Origin: an uncultured Clostridia bacterium
Lineage (GTDB): Bacteria; Bacillota; Clostridia; TANB77; CAG-508
DNA length: 64,000 bases
Reading direction: 5' to 3'
Assembly (NCBI GenBank): GCA_934129745.1
Contig: CAKOWZ010000006.1
Location: 18,903-82,902 of the forward strand
In this document: positions 18,249-27,512 of the stretch, in pieces
How positions within the stretch are numbered: the first letter of the stretch is position 1
Layout: every line of letters begins with the position of its first letter
The notes under the pieces: model-generated
The model's input: only the letters and a program-made list of their open reading frames with translations
Databases searched by the model: none
Told to the model about the DNA's origin: nothing
Program-made: the position numbers and the translations under genes

Positions 18249-19877
18249 TTAACCTACTTTTCTCAACTCCTTGGCATGATTAATTGCATTTAAAGTTACA
18301 TCTCCACTAGAAATTCTAGCTATTTCATTTATTACTTCTTGTTCATTTAATAATTTTATATCTGTAAATGTTTTTTCATTTTTAACTTTTTTACTAATAA
18401 AATAATTATAATCTCCTTTTGCAGCAATACTCGGTTGATGTGTTACACATAATACTTGATGTTTTTTAGATATTATTTTTATTTTCTCACCAACTAATTT
18501 TGCAGCTTTTCCACTTATTCCGGTATCTATTTCATCAAAAATTAAAACAGGTACTTTATCTGAATCTGCTAGCACTGTTTTTATTGCTAACATTATTCTT
18601 GATATTTCTCCTCCTGACGCAATTTTTGCAAGTGGTTTTGGATCATCACCAATATTTGTTGTAATCATAAATTCTATTTCATTTAATCCATTTTCTGTAA
18701 ATTGTTTTTGTTTATTAAATTGCTTATTTACTGAAAACTTCGCATTTGGCATTTCTAGATCTGATAATTCTTTATTAATATTTTCACTTAAAGTCCAACT
18801 ATATTTTTCACGTAACTTATCCATATTATTACACATTATAAACATTTTATCCTCTATAATTTCCAATTTCTTTTTAAGTTCATTATTATGTTCTTCACAA
18901 TTTTCAATATTAAAAATTTCCTGTTCCACATTTTCTTTATATTTAAGTATTTCATCTATACTATTTCCATATTTTCTTTTTAATGAATAAATTAAATCTA
19001 GTCTTTTTTCTACTTCACATCTTTTTTCTTCATCAAATACTAATTCACTTTTCATGTCTGATATATCTCTAGATAATTCTTGAACTTCATAATATATGTT
19101 TTTTAATTCTATTAATTTTGTTTGATATTTTTCTCCTAGATTTTCTATTTTATCTAAACATCTAATTGAATTATTAATAGCTTCTATAGCATTATTTCCT
19201 AAATTTTCTTCTGTTTCCATTAAATTACTATATATTTTTTCAGAATTTTTTATCATTTTGTGTAATTCATTTAATTCATCTTCTTCATCATTTTGTAAAT
19301 TAGCTTCATTTATTTCTTGTAATTGATATCTTAATAAATCTAATTTACGTTGTTTTTCTTTTTCATCACCATAATTGTTTTTTAATTTTTTTTTTATATT
19401 ATTATACTCATTAAATAATTCCATATATTTATCTTTTTGTTCTAAAATTTCAGAACCTATAAAATTATCTAAATATTTGATATGTTCTTGTTTTCTCATT
19501 AGTGTTTGATTATCATTTTGTCCATGTATATCTATTATATTATTCATAAATTCTCTTAATTCATTTACAGTAACTAATCTTCCATTTATTTTGCATGTAT
19601 TTCTACCATTTTCATAAATTTCCCTTGATACAATTATACTTCCATTATCTGAGTTTTTGTTATTTGGTAAAAATAAATTTAATTCTACAAAAGAATAATT
19701 TTCCCCTTTTCTTATCATATCTTTTGAAAATCTATCTCCTGAAATTATACCTAATGAATCTATGATTAATGTTTTTCCGGCTCCAGTTTCACCTGTTAAA
19801 ACATTAAAACCATTATTAAATTCTACCGTTAAATCTTCTATAATTCCTATATTTCTTATATGCATTGTTGTTATCAT
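18249..19877 (-). CDS. recN: DNA repair protein RecN
   Basis: This 542-residue SMC-like ATPase works in double-strand break repair. It has Walker A GETGAGKT near residues 32-39, a long coiled-coil middle (about 150-360) and a C-terminal ABC half with SGGEISRIMLA, DEIDTGISGKAA (Walker B) and a switch His. I chose ATG 19877 with AAAGGAGG 7 nt upstream. An in-frame TTG two codons earlier is less likely. recN is often SOS-regulated, but I see no LexA-type box in this promoter. Confidence 0.96.
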   Translation of the reverse strand: MITTMHIRNIGIIEDLTVEFNNGFNVLTGETGAGKTLIIDSLGIISGDRFSKDMIRKGENYSFVELNLFLPNNKNSDNGSIIVSREIYENGRNTCKINGRLVTVNELREFMNNIIDIHGQNDNQTLMRKQEHIKYLDNFIGSEILEQKDKYMELFNEYNNIKKKLKNNYGDEKEKQRKLDLLRYQLQEINEANLQNDEEDELNELHKMIKNSEKIYSNLMETEENLGNNAIEAINNSIRCLDKIENLGEKYQTKLIELKNIYYEVQELSRDISDMKSELVFDEEKRCEVEKRLDLIYSLKRKYGNSIDEILKYKENVEQEIFNIENCEEHNNELKKKLEIIEDKMFIMCNNMDKLREKYSWTLSENINKELSDLEMPNAKFSVNKQFNKQKQFTENGLNEIEFMITTNIGDDPKPLAKIASGGEISRIMLAIKTVLADSDKVPVLIFDEIDTGISGKAAKLVGEKIKIISKKHQVLCVTHQPSIAAKGDYNYFISKKVKNEKTFTDIKLLNEQEVINEIARISSGDVTLNAINHAKELRKVG

Positions 19878-19910
19878 ACGCAAACCTCCTTTTGTCGAAC
19901 CTGTGTTTTT

Positions 19911-19939
19911 ATTATACTATTTGAAATATTGAATGTCAA
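19911..19939 (-). promoter_or_regulatory. Consensus sigma-A promoter of recN
   Basis: TTGACA (19934-19939), a 17-nt spacer and TATAAT (19911-19916) on the minus strand; both hexamers match consensus. Confidence 0.8.
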
Positions 19940-20051
19940 TATATTTTTAAATAAAACTTATCGACAAAAATCGACACCTTATTGATTTCATATAATAGAA
20001 TAATTTCCATTTAAAAAGAAATACTAATAAAAAAAGGAAGGATTTGATATT

Positions 20052-20984
20052 ATGTACAATTTTAGAACAGATTTAGCAGATGAAAGACGTGATATTTATA
20101 AAAAAGCAAATAAACTCGAAAATATACCAGGAATTGAAACATTTGAAACTCAAGTAGATAATAATATAAAAACAAATATTGTTAAAATAATTAATTCTGA
20201 AGGAGAAAAAGCAATTGGAAAACCAATTGGAACTTATGTAACAATTGACATCAAAAATTTAAAGATTGCAACAGATGATGATGTTGAAAAAGCTTCTGAT
20301 TCTGTAAAAAATGAGTTAAAAAAAATAATAGACTCTCATTGTGAAAGTCAAGATGAGATTTTAGTAGTTGGCTTAGGAAACCAATTTGTGACACCTGATT
20401 CACTTGGTCCTAAAGTGGTTTCTGAAATTGATATAACAAAACATTTTATAAAATATACTCCTCAATTTGTTGAACAGGGAACAAGGTCAGTATGTGCAAT
20501 TGCTCCTGGAGTTCTTGGAACTACTGGGATCGAAACATCTGATATAATTAAAGGTATTGTTGATAAAATTAAACCTAAAATGTTAATTGTTATTGATAGT
20601 TTGGCTTCTAAAAGTATTGAAAGAATTAGTAGTACAGTTCAAATTTCTGATACAGGAATTGTCCCTGGTGGTGGAGTTGGAAATTCAAGGCAAGAATTAA
20701 GTGAAAATACAATTGGTATACCTGTTATAGCAATTGGTGTTCCTATGGTTGTGGAATCTGCTGTTTTAGTTAATGATTGTTTAGATTTGTTTATTGGTAA
20801 ATTACAATCTGAAGCAAAATCTAATGATTATTTAAATGCTCTAAAAGAAAATGATAATTATGATGAAATTAAAGAAAGTTTAATTCCAAGTGGTTATAAT
20901 ATGATTGTAACTCCTAAAGAAATTGATGATTTAATTGAAAATATGAAAGATGTTGTTGCAAGAGCAATTAATTTTTCAGTTTAA
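20052..20984 (+). CDS. gpr: Germination protease GPR
   Basis: This 310-residue A25-family protease degrades small acid-soluble spore proteins in the first minutes of germination. It starts with FRTDLADERRD, close to the zymogen-processing region. It contains LVVGLGNQFVTPDSLGPKV and the VIDSLASKSIERI block typical of the family. The start at 20052 follows AAGGAAGGA. It is divergent from recN and ends against a bidirectional terminator. In Bacillus it is expressed in the forespore; I could not define a convincing sigma-F/G promoter here. Confidence 0.95.
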   Translation: MYNFRTDLADERRDIYKKANKLENIPGIETFETQVDNNIKTNIVKIINSEGEKAIGKPIGTYVTIDIKNLKIATDDDVEKASDSVKNELKKIIDSHCESQDEILVVGLGNQFVTPDSLGPKVVSEIDITKHFIKYTPQFVEQGTRSVCAIAPGVLGTTGIETSDIIKGIVDKIKPKMLIVIDSLASKSIERISSTVQISDTGIVPGGGVGNSRQELSENTIGIPVIAIGVPMVVESAVLVNDCLDLFIGKLQSEAKSNDYLNALKENDNYDEIKESLIPSGYNMIVTPKEIDDLIENMKDVVARAINFSV

Positions 20985-21038
20985 TATTTTTTTAATTATT
21001 TAGTAACTTTTTATTAAACAATAATATTTTAATAAAAT

Positions 21039-21087
21039 AAAAAGCAATGTTTAAATCATAAAATATGTTTTAACTCATTGCTTTTTT
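21039..21087. terminator. Bidirectional terminator between gpr and the cupin-like gene
   Basis: AAAAAGCAATG at 21039-21049 pairs with CATTGCTTTTTT ending at 21087. T runs lie on both sides, so it can serve the convergent genes on either strand. Confidence 0.7.
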
Positions 21088-21092
21088 CCAGG

Positions 21093-21413
21093 TTATTTCT
21101 TTTTGATTGCTAATATAACAAGCCAATTTTCTTTGTCATTGTTATAACAGCTGTGAGATTCTCCCTTATGGCATATATGTGTTGAATCATTGTCAATGTC
21201 ACGATAAATTTCTGAGTCTTTTATATGTTTATGTTCTTTAATTCCACTATTTGGACTAAGCCAAAGAAAACATATTTCAAGTTCAGAATCCCTGTATACA
21301 GGTTCTTTATAGACATTTCCACTTTCAACCATAAGTGGATCTAACGGAATCATTTTTTTATTTTTGAAAATCTTCTGAAAATCACTTTCTGACCGTTTAC
21401 CTCTGGAAACCAT
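21093..21413 (-). CDS. Small cupin-like protein, function unknown
   Basis: This 106-residue protein contains GIKEHKHIKDSEIYRDID followed by a second His/Cys-rich stretch (THICHKGESHSCYNN) and a final beta-like strand. The His pair, the Glu and the late His fit a single-domain cupin metal site. I do not know its substrate. Base composition is a little less AT-rich than its neighbours. It is monocistronic, with a strong promoter whose -35 overlaps a perfect palindrome. GGGGG lies 8 nt before the ATG. Confidence 0.6.
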   Translation of the reverse strand: MVSRGKRSESDFQKIFKNKKMIPLDPLMVESGNVYKEPVYRDSELEICFLWLSPNSGIKEHKHIKDSEIYRDIDNDSTHICHKGESHSCYNNDKENWLVILAIKKK

Positions 21414-21448
21414 ATTATGGTCCCCCTTTCTTTAAATTTGATGGATAT

Positions 21449-21476
21449 ATTATATCATTTTTGACTAAAAAGTCAA
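21449..21476 (-). promoter_or_regulatory. Promoter with palindromic operator-like site
   Basis: TTGACT (21471-21476), a 16-nt spacer and TATAAT (21449-21454) on the minus strand. The perfect inverted repeat TTGACT-AAAA-AGTCAA spans 21461-21476, covering the -35 and part of the spacer. It could be a repressor site or coincidence. Confidence 0.6.
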
Positions 21477-21555
21477 TATTTTTAATGTAAAATACATAAA
21501 AATAGAGTATCAAGAATGTTTCTAAAATCTTTGATACTCTAATCTTTTCTCAATT

Positions 21556-21630
21556 TGGTGACCCGTACGGGAATCGAACCCATGATTTGGCCTTGAGAGG
21601 GCCACGTCTTAACCGCTTGACCAACGGGCC
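21556..21630 (-). tRNA. tRNA-Glu (anticodon CUC)
   Basis: Read on the minus strand, the cloverleaf is complete: acceptor GGCCCGT with ACGGGTC, D arm, anticodon stem TGGCC/GGCCA with loop CTCTCAA (anticodon CTC), T arm ending GGGTTCGAATCCC, discriminator A and an encoded CCA (21556-21558). The CUC isoacceptor reads GAG, a rare codon in so AT-rich a genome. Confidence 0.92.
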
Positions 21631-21690
21631 ATGTCACTAATTTATATTACTTTATATTTATAACATATTTCACACAAATTAGTCAATGGT

Positions 21691-22083
21691 TTATAAACAC
21701 ATTTTTAAAATTTCTTTTAATCTCTCATCCCTTTTTGTCAAATACAAAAATCCAATTAATCCTTCAAATGCAGTAGAATACATATAATCAGTAATATTTG
21801 CATTTTTAGGTAAATGATGATTTTCAGCATTTCTAGCTCTTCTAACAATATCTTTTTCTTCATTTGTTAGATTTTCTTCAATTTTTTTTAAGATATCAGC
21901 TTGTGCTTTAGCTTTTACGTATTTTATTGACTCTAAATGTAATTTATGTGGTTTTAATTTTGTATTATTAACTAAATTTGTTCTAATAAATAACTCATAA
22001 ACAGCATCACCAACATATGCCCAAGTTAATGGTGATAACATATTTACATCAATTTCATTTTTTTCTCTATTTATTAATTCCAT
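21691..22083 (-). CDS. mrnC: Mini-ribonuclease III
   Basis: This 130-residue protein is a stand-alone RNase III catalytic domain without a dsRNA-binding domain. It has LAYVGDAVYELF-like residues (LTWAYVGDAVYEL near 18-30) and the second acidic motif near YMYSTAFEGLIGFLYL. In Bacillus MrnC matures 23S rRNA. The gene lies between tRNA-Glu and rbgA, away from its common partners cysS and rlmB. Confidence 0.92.
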   Translation of the reverse strand: MELINREKNEIDVNMLSPLTWAYVGDAVYELFIRTNLVNNTKLKPHKLHLESIKYVKAKAQADILKKIEENLTNEEKDIVRRARNAENHHLPKNANITDYMYSTAFEGLIGFLYLTKRDERLKEILKMCL

Positions 22084-22135
22084 TATTAAAATTTCACCTC
22101 TTTTAATTTATTTTTTTATTACTTAATTATTATAA

Positions 22136-23155
22136 TTAAACTTTTTCTATAGTAATTTTGCCAATTTTTCCGCTTCTAAACTCATCTAAAATAATTGTAG
22201 AAACTTTTTCATAATCAATTCTTCCTCCAGATAAAATAGCGCCTCTTTTTTTAGCTATCATATCTAAAATACTTACAAACTTACTATTTTCATCTATATA
22301 ATTTTCTGAATTACAATTATCAAACTCATAATCTTCCTTTAATTCATCATTATTAATTATTTTTTCATTATTATTAAACAATTCTTCTACTTTTTTAGGA
22401 TCTAGTTTATATCTTTCAATTATATTTGTTCTATAATTTTTACACAAAAATTTTACTAATTCAAAAGCGATTTCAGTTTTTTCTAAAATATCATCTTTAA
22501 TAGTTCCAGTAAAAGCTAAATGCATTCCTACTTCTTGTGATTCAAATTTTGGCCATAATACACCTGGAGTATCCATTAATTCAATTTCATTATCAACCCT
22601 AATCCATTGTTTTTGTCTTGTTACCCCTGGTCTATTTCCAACTTGTGCTGTATTTTTTTTAGTTATTCTATTAATAAAAGATGATTTTCCTACATTAGGA
22701 ATTCCTAAAATCATAATTCTTATAGATTTTCCAATTCTTCCTTTACTTGCAAATTTTTCTTGTTGTTCTTTATACACTTTTTTAACTGCTTTTATAACAT
22801 CATTTATTCCTTTGCCACTATTAGCATCTGTAACCACAGCAGGAATTTCATTATTTTCAAAATATTTAACCCATTTTTTTGTTTCATTTTCATCTGCTAA
22901 ATCTGCTTTATTTAAAATCACTACTCTTTTTTTATTTTTAGAATATTGTTTTACATCTGGATTTTGGCTTGAAATTGGTATTCTTGCATCAAGTACCTCT
23001 ATTATTACATCTATTAATTTTAAGTCTTCTATTATTTGTTTTTTTGTTTTAGCCATATGGCCTGGATACCAGTTGATAACAACCTTTGATAAACTTTGTT
23101 GATTATCATCACATTTCTTTTCTGCTCTAATTTTTCTTTTTTGATACATATCCAT
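22136..23155 (-). CDS. rbgA: Ribosome biogenesis GTPase RbgA (YlqF)
   Basis: This 339-residue circularly permuted GTPase acts in late 50S subunit assembly. The order is typical: the N-terminal signature NWYPGHMAKT, then G4 NKAD, then G1 GIPNVGKSS and G3 DTPG, then a C-terminal helical domain. I chose ATG 23155, since AAGGAAGTGA lies just upstream. A longer frame from 23182 would start before that site. A 53-bp gap separates it from mrnC, so they may share a transcript. Confidence 0.94.
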   Translation of the reverse strand: MDMYQKRKIRAEKKCDDNQQSLSKVVINWYPGHMAKTKKQIIEDLKLIDVIIEVLDARIPISSQNPDVKQYSKNKKRVVILNKADLADENETKKWVKYFENNEIPAVVTDANSGKGINDVIKAVKKVYKEQQEKFASKGRIGKSIRIMILGIPNVGKSSFINRITKKNTAQVGNRPGVTRQKQWIRVDNEIELMDTPGVLWPKFESQEVGMHLAFTGTIKDDILEKTEIAFELVKFLCKNYRTNIIERYKLDPKKVEELFNNNEKIINNDELKEDYEFDNCNSENYIDENSKFVSILDMIAKKRGAILSGGRIDYEKVSTIILDEFRSGKIGKITIEKV

Positions 23156-23378
23156 TTTTATCACTTCCTTTATTTTCTGCATTTATCTTTACTTTAATTT
23201 ACATTATAATACCACAAAATTACTAATTTTAACACTATTTTTATCAAAAAATGTAAATAGTAGCAAATACTACATGTTTCTATTATATCATGTATCTTAA
23301 AAACAATCTATAATCTCACCAACAATTTACTCAAATTATTATACATAATTCTTCCCAATCCATATACTTTCTCTAAAA

Positions 23379-23408
23379 ACAAAAAAGCAGATAAATTTAC
23401 CTGCTTTT
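23379..23408 (-). terminator. Terminator of ytxC
   Basis: AAAAGCAG (23383-23390) pairs with CTGCTTTT (23401-23408) around a 10-nt loop, with T6 following on the minus strand. Confidence 0.75.
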
Positions 23409-23444
23409 ACATTTTACTAAAAATCATTATCACACTTTAAAATC

Positions 23445-24290
23445 TTAATGTGCACTTATCAAGCTAAAAGTCTTACAAATACTACATTCCTTGCAAATAG
23501 CCAATCTTCCTCCAAAAATCAACTTCAAGGTCTCAATAAACTCATCTTCCTCAACAATCAAATGAACAATAATCTTTTTGGGCAACAAATTTAACAAAGC
23601 ATTTAAACAATAGTCCTTACTTGAAAAAGTAATATCAGACAAATATTTAGGATGTTCAAACTGATTATCATATACTAAAATATTTTGATTTTCATCCAAC
23701 AAGATCGGCTCTTGCTCAGAATAAATAACATGAATAATATTACTTCTATTTTTTTGAGAGCTAATATAACCTTTTAATAATTCAATAAATTCTTTATATT
23801 CCTTATCAATCACAAATTTATTTACAGCTATATCAACACAATCTTCAATAAGAGAACTATATTCAAATAATCTAAAATTCACAAAACCATCTAAAATAAA
23901 AAATTTATGTGTTGAAATATATTCAATTAAACATGACAAAATTTTTTCTTTACGTATACAAAATTCTTCTGTTTCTCTATCTTCAAGTATTTCAAAGCAA
24001 TTATCAAAAATCATATTTTTTTCTATTGTATCAAAATAGAAGAAATCACAATTAATAACTCTTTTTACAATATTTTTTTCATAAAACTTTAATATACAAT
24101 CAGTTAATATTTCAGAAATTTTAAACACAAATAATTTTTCATCATTACCAGTATAATGAATTATTATGTTTTTATAATATTTGAAAATTCTCTGAGAAAT
24201 ATATATATTATCCATTTCTATTTTTTGAAATTCTATTAGTAGATAATCTAAAATTTTATCATTATTATTTTTTATGCAAAATGATTTCAT
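23445..24290 (-). CDS. ytxC: Sporulation protein YtxC family
   Basis: This 281-residue protein resembles the YtxC family of spore formers. The middle section (RKEKILSCLIEYISTHKFFILDGFVNFRLF) and the C-terminal end match what I know of the family. Its biochemical role is unknown. I chose ATG 24290, 7-8 nt after GGGGA. That ribosome binding site lies in the 3' arm of a roughly 80-nt hairpin (24293-24371) that may hide it. Composition is typical of the region. Confidence 0.8.
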   Translation of the reverse strand: MKSFCIKNNNDKILDYLLIEFQKIEMDNIYISQRIFKYYKNIIIHYTGNDEKLFVFKISEILTDCILKFYEKNIVKRVINCDFFYFDTIEKNMIFDNCFEILEDRETEEFCIRKEKILSCLIEYISTHKFFILDGFVNFRLFEYSSLIEDCVDIAVNKFVIDKEYKEFIELLKGYISSQKNRSNIIHVIYSEQEPILLDENQNILVYDNQFEHPKYLSDITFSSKDYCLNALLNLLPKKIIVHLIVEEDEFIETLKLIFGGRLAICKECSICKTFSLISAH

Positions 24291-24292
24291 TG

Positions 24293-24371
24293 AAAAATCC
24301 CCTTTCCAATACATATGTATATTATCTACTAATTTTGGGTTAGTTATACATATATTATTCAGGGGATTTTT
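24293..24371 (-). promoter_or_regulatory. Long leader hairpin covering the ytxC ribosome binding site
   Basis: AAAAATCCCCT (24293-24303) pairs exactly with AGGGGATTTTT (24361-24371), and inner ATACATAT-type arms extend the stem. On the minus strand the 3' arm holds the GGGGA of ytxC, and U5 follows. It can be read as an attenuator after the pseudouridine synthase gene or as a translational switch. Confidence 0.6.
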
Positions 24372-24422
24372 ATTTTGAAAGTTGTACTTTTTAATAGGTT
24401 TATTTTAAATAAAATTTAATAC

Positions 24423-25286
24423 CTAATCTTTCAACTTAATTATCTTATTATCTAAATAATCTAACTTATTTTTCTCACCATTAAAATTAAATTTTAAACT
24501 ATAACTACATAATTGTTGATTTTTCATTTTAAACTTTTTATTAATATTATTAATTCCATATTTTCCATCACCTAAAATAGGATGACCAATATGTGCCAAA
24601 TGAGCTCTTATTTGATGTGTTCTACCTGTATGTAATTCAACATCTAATACAGCTAAATTATTTTCAAAATCTTTTTTAATAATTATATATGATGTAATAA
24701 TTTTTCTATATCCTGTTTTAGGAATATCTGAAATATATACCATAGATTTTTTATTATCTTTAAATAAATAACCTTCTAAAACTTTACTATCTGGTTTAGG
24801 AATTCCAATTACAGTACATCTATAATGTTTTTCAATATTCTGATTTTTAAACATATTTAAAATAATGTCTAAACTTTCTTCATTTTTTGCAAATAAAACC
24901 AATCCAGTAGTATTTCTATCTAATCTATGACATGGTTTAATAAATTGATTTTTATACATTTTTTCAGCATACACTTCCATGGAATTTTCTCCAGTAACCT
25001 CAATATCTGATGGTTTATTAAAAACAACAATATTATCATCTTCATAAATAATATCAAAATTTTTTTCAGAGTTTTCTTTATATAATAATTTATCAATTAC
25101 ATATATTTTAATTTCATCTCCATAAAAAACTATCTTATTTTCTGAAACTCTAATTCCATTAATTCTTATATCCTTTTTTCTTAATGCTTTATTAAATGTA
25201 TTATTTGTTAATCCATCAAAATTATCAAATAAAAATTGACTTAATTTTTTTCCATTATATTTTTCATTAACTTTTATAACTTTCAT
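24423..25286 (-). CDS. RluA/RluD-family pseudouridine synthase
   Basis: This 287-residue protein has an S4-like N-terminal region (about 12-60) and the catalytic motif HRLDRNTTGLVLFAK with the essential Asp. The GRTHQIRAHLAHIGHPILGD block follows. It isomerises uridine in rRNA or tRNA; the exact target (RluD versus RluC type) cannot be told. Its start overlaps the 3' end of the glycosyltransferase gene by 20 bp, which suggests translational coupling. Confidence 0.92.
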   Translation of the reverse strand: MKVIKVNEKYNGKKLSQFLFDNFDGLTNNTFNKALRKKDIRINGIRVSENKIVFYGDEIKIYVIDKLLYKENSEKNFDIIYEDDNIVVFNKPSDIEVTGENSMEVYAEKMYKNQFIKPCHRLDRNTTGLVLFAKNEESLDIILNMFKNQNIEKHYRCTVIGIPKPDSKVLEGYLFKDNKKSMVYISDIPKTGYRKIITSYIIIKKDFENNLAVLDVELHTGRTHQIRAHLAHIGHPILGDGKYGINNINKKFKMKNQQLCSYSLKFNFNGEKNKLDYLDNKIIKLKD

Positions 25287-26253
25287 TTTTATCTTTATTC
25301 CTCATATTTGTTTCTTTATGTTCATTATATGTATCAACAAAATAAATAGGTCTTTGTTTTGTTTCGTAAAAAGCTCGTCCTAAATATTCTCCAATAATTC
25401 CTAAAAATATTAATTGAATTCCACCTAAAAATAAAATTACAACCATTGTTGAAGCATATCCTGGCATATCTATTCCATAAATCAAGGTTTTTGCTATTAT
25501 AAAAATCATATAAATAAATCCAATTAATGATACTAAAATTCCTATTATTGCAGACCATCTAAGTGGTGCTGTTGTAAAAGATGTTAATCCATCAATTGAT
25601 AAATCTATTAATTTTTTATAATTCCATTTTGTTTTACCAGCAGCTCTTGGATCTCTATCATATAAGATTTCCTTTTTATTATAGCCAATCCAACTAAACA
25701 ATCCTTTTGTATATCTTTGAGATTCACGAATTTGTTTTAATGCTTCAACACAACGCCTATCTAGTAATCTAAAATCTCCAGTATCTTTTTGAATTTCAAT
25801 TTTAGTTACACTTTGTAATGTTTTATAATACATTTTAGATGTAAATTTTTTTAACCAAGATTCCCCTTTTCTAGATCTTCTTTTTGCATAAACATCATCA
25901 TATCCTTTTTCCCAATATTCAATCATTTGAGGAATTAATTCTGGTGGATCTTGTAAATCTGCATCTATTATAATAACTGCATCACCTTTTGCATAATCAA
26001 GTCCTGCTATCATTGCAATTTCTTTACCAAAATTTCTTGATAAATTCACATAAGAAACTCTTGAATCTTTTTTTCTTAAATCTTTTATTATATTTAATGT
26101 ATTATCTTTACTTCCATCATTAACAAAAAGTATTTCAAACTCATAATTTGTAACTTTATTCATTAAATTATTCAATCTTTCATATAACATATTTAATACA
26201 TCTTGTTCATTATATGCTGGTACTAATATTGTTACTAATTTTTTATCTTCCAT
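25267..26253 (-). CDS. Membrane glycosyltransferase family 2 (GtrB/DPM1-like)
   Basis: This 328-residue protein has a GT-A domain with VPAYNE, the DXD-type motif DADLQDPPE and the QKDTGDFRLLDRR acceptor region. Two C-terminal membrane helices (about 230-300) follow. The family moves a sugar from a nucleotide donor to polyprenyl phosphate at the inner face of the membrane, for later transfer to wall polymers or lipids. A polar tail after the second helix is not conserved in my memory of the family. Confidence 0.9.
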   Translation of the reverse strand: MEDKKLVTILVPAYNEQDVLNMLYERLNNLMNKVTNYEFEILFVNDGSKDNTLNIIKDLRKKDSRVSYVNLSRNFGKEIAMIAGLDYAKGDAVIIIDADLQDPPELIPQMIEYWEKGYDDVYAKRRSRKGESWLKKFTSKMYYKTLQSVTKIEIQKDTGDFRLLDRRCVEALKQIRESQRYTKGLFSWIGYNKKEILYDRDPRAAGKTKWNYKKLIDLSIDGLTSFTTAPLRWSAIIGILVSLIGFIYMIFIIAKTLIYGIDMPGYASTMVVILFLGGIQLIFLGIIGEYLGRAFYETKQRPIYFVDTYNEHKETNMRNKDKNESYKS

Positions 26254-26356
26254 TTAATATCATTCCTTTCGTTGCATTTAATGTCAACACATATAGTATA
26301 ACATAATTTATAAAAATTTCAATACCCGAATTTAGACATAAATAAGTGATTTAAGT

Positions 26357-26707
26357 TTAATTATTCTCAATTTTATCAATTCCCCCATCCAAATTATACA
26401 CATTCATATATCCCATTTTATTTAATTTTTTTAAAGCTTTTTTACTTCTACCACCATATTCACAATATACAATAATAATATTATTTTTACTTTTAACATA
26501 TTTTTCAATTTCTTTTTCACAAATATCTTGTAATGGAATATTTACAGCATGTTTTAAATGGTTATCATAATATTCATCTTTTGTACGAACATCTATTAAT
26601 ACAATCTCAGAATTTTCTTTAATCATATTTTGCATTGTTGTGAAATCAATATCATTTCCACAAGTACGAACAAATCTATTTTGTAATTTATAAATTAATT
26701 TTTTCAA
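26357..26707 (-). CDS. Rhodanese-like domain protein
   Basis: This 116-residue single rhodanese domain has VLIDVRTKDEYYDNHLKHAVNIPL and the active-site loop CEYGGRSKKA with the catalytic Cys. It may carry persulfide sulfur or act in redox reactions; the partner is unknown. I chose TTG 26707, 8 nt after GGAG. A GTG at 26728 would put that site inside the gene. The N-terminus has a short basic amphipathic stretch. Confidence 0.85.
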   Translation of the reverse strand: MKKLIYKLQNRFVRTCGNDIDFTTMQNMIKENSEIVLIDVRTKDEYYDNHLKHAVNIPLQDICEKEIEKYVKSKNNIIIVYCEYGGRSKKALKKLNKMGYMNVYNLDGGIDKIENN

Positions 26708-26783
26708 AATCCTCACTCCAACAAACACAATGCTTTTTATTTAATTTTAGGTATTAATATTATTGTTATTTACTTATTTTAAT

Positions 26784-26833
26784 AAAAAAAGCATTGAAAA
26801 TACTATATTATATAGTATTCTCAATACTTTTTT
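26784..26833 (-). terminator. Terminator of the secD-secF transcript
   Basis: AAAAAAGCATTGA/AATACTATAT pairs with ATATAGTATT/TCAATACTTTTTT in a roughly 20-bp stem with small mismatches, followed by T7 on the minus strand. Confidence 0.8.
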
Positions 26834-26841
26834 ATGTTAAT

Positions 26842-27498
26842 TTATTTATTTTCTTTTACATTATCTAAATTAAATTTTTGTTTTTCAAAAATTCCTGTTA
26901 AAGTAGTTATAATTGCTACATAAATTATTAAAGAAACAGGCATTACCAAACTATTTACAGGATATCTTGTAATAGCAATTATTGCAAAATATAATAATTC
27001 AGCAATAATTATCATTAAAACAGATTGTAAAATAACTTTTCCAATTCCTAATTTTTTAAATCTTATAGCCATATAAATTAATATCAATATTGTAGATATT
27101 ATAACTGGTATAATATAAGGTTTTACTAAATCTCTTAATTTAAAGTTTGAAATTTCATTTACTTTTACATTTTCAATAGTATTTTCTGTTCCATATTTTT
27201 CATTGATTTTTGTATTTAATTTTTCTTTTTGTTCATCATTAATTTCATTTGTTTTTATTATAACTATATCTTTGAAATCTCCAGCTTTTTGTATTTCAAC
27301 TTTTGAATTTTGAAAAACTTCATCAGTTATTGTTTTAATATCATTTATATTAAATTCTTTTCCAATACTAATTTCTACTAAACTATATCTTTTATAATTT
27401 CTATCTACATTAAAACCAATAGCAGCAACAACTATCATTCCAATAATAATTATAATTGCAAGTACAGCTAAAACTTTATTTTTCATAATTACTTTCAT
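26842..27498 (-). CDS. secF: SecF-like protein, shortened
   Basis: This 218-residue protein has one N-terminal helix (about 8-28), a small periplasmic-type domain (about 35-125, FNINDIKTITDEVFQNSKVEIQK) and three helices to the end. Family SecF is usually about 290-320 residues with six helices, so the last two appear to be missing. It directly follows a SecD-like gene (14-bp gap), which is the main support for the assignment. An internal ATG at 27486 is an alternative start. Confidence 0.65.
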   Translation of the reverse strand: MKVIMKNKVLAVLAIIIIIGMIVVAAIGFNVDRNYKRYSLVEISIGKEFNINDIKTITDEVFQNSKVEIQKAGDFKDIVIIKTNEINDEQKEKLNTKINEKYGTENTIENVKVNEISNFKLRDLVKPYIIPVIISTILILIYMAIRFKKLGIGKVILQSVLMIIIAELLYFAIIAITRYPVNSLVMPVSLIIYVAIITTLTGIFEKQKFNLDNVKENK

Positions 27499-27512
27499 TC
27501 CCTTCTTTAGTT

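Noticed and set aside
19940..20051. LexA box or sigma-G promoter between recN and gpr
   Set aside because: The TCGACA repeats there do not fit GAAC-N4-GTTC, and no pair of sigma-G elements with correct spacing was found.
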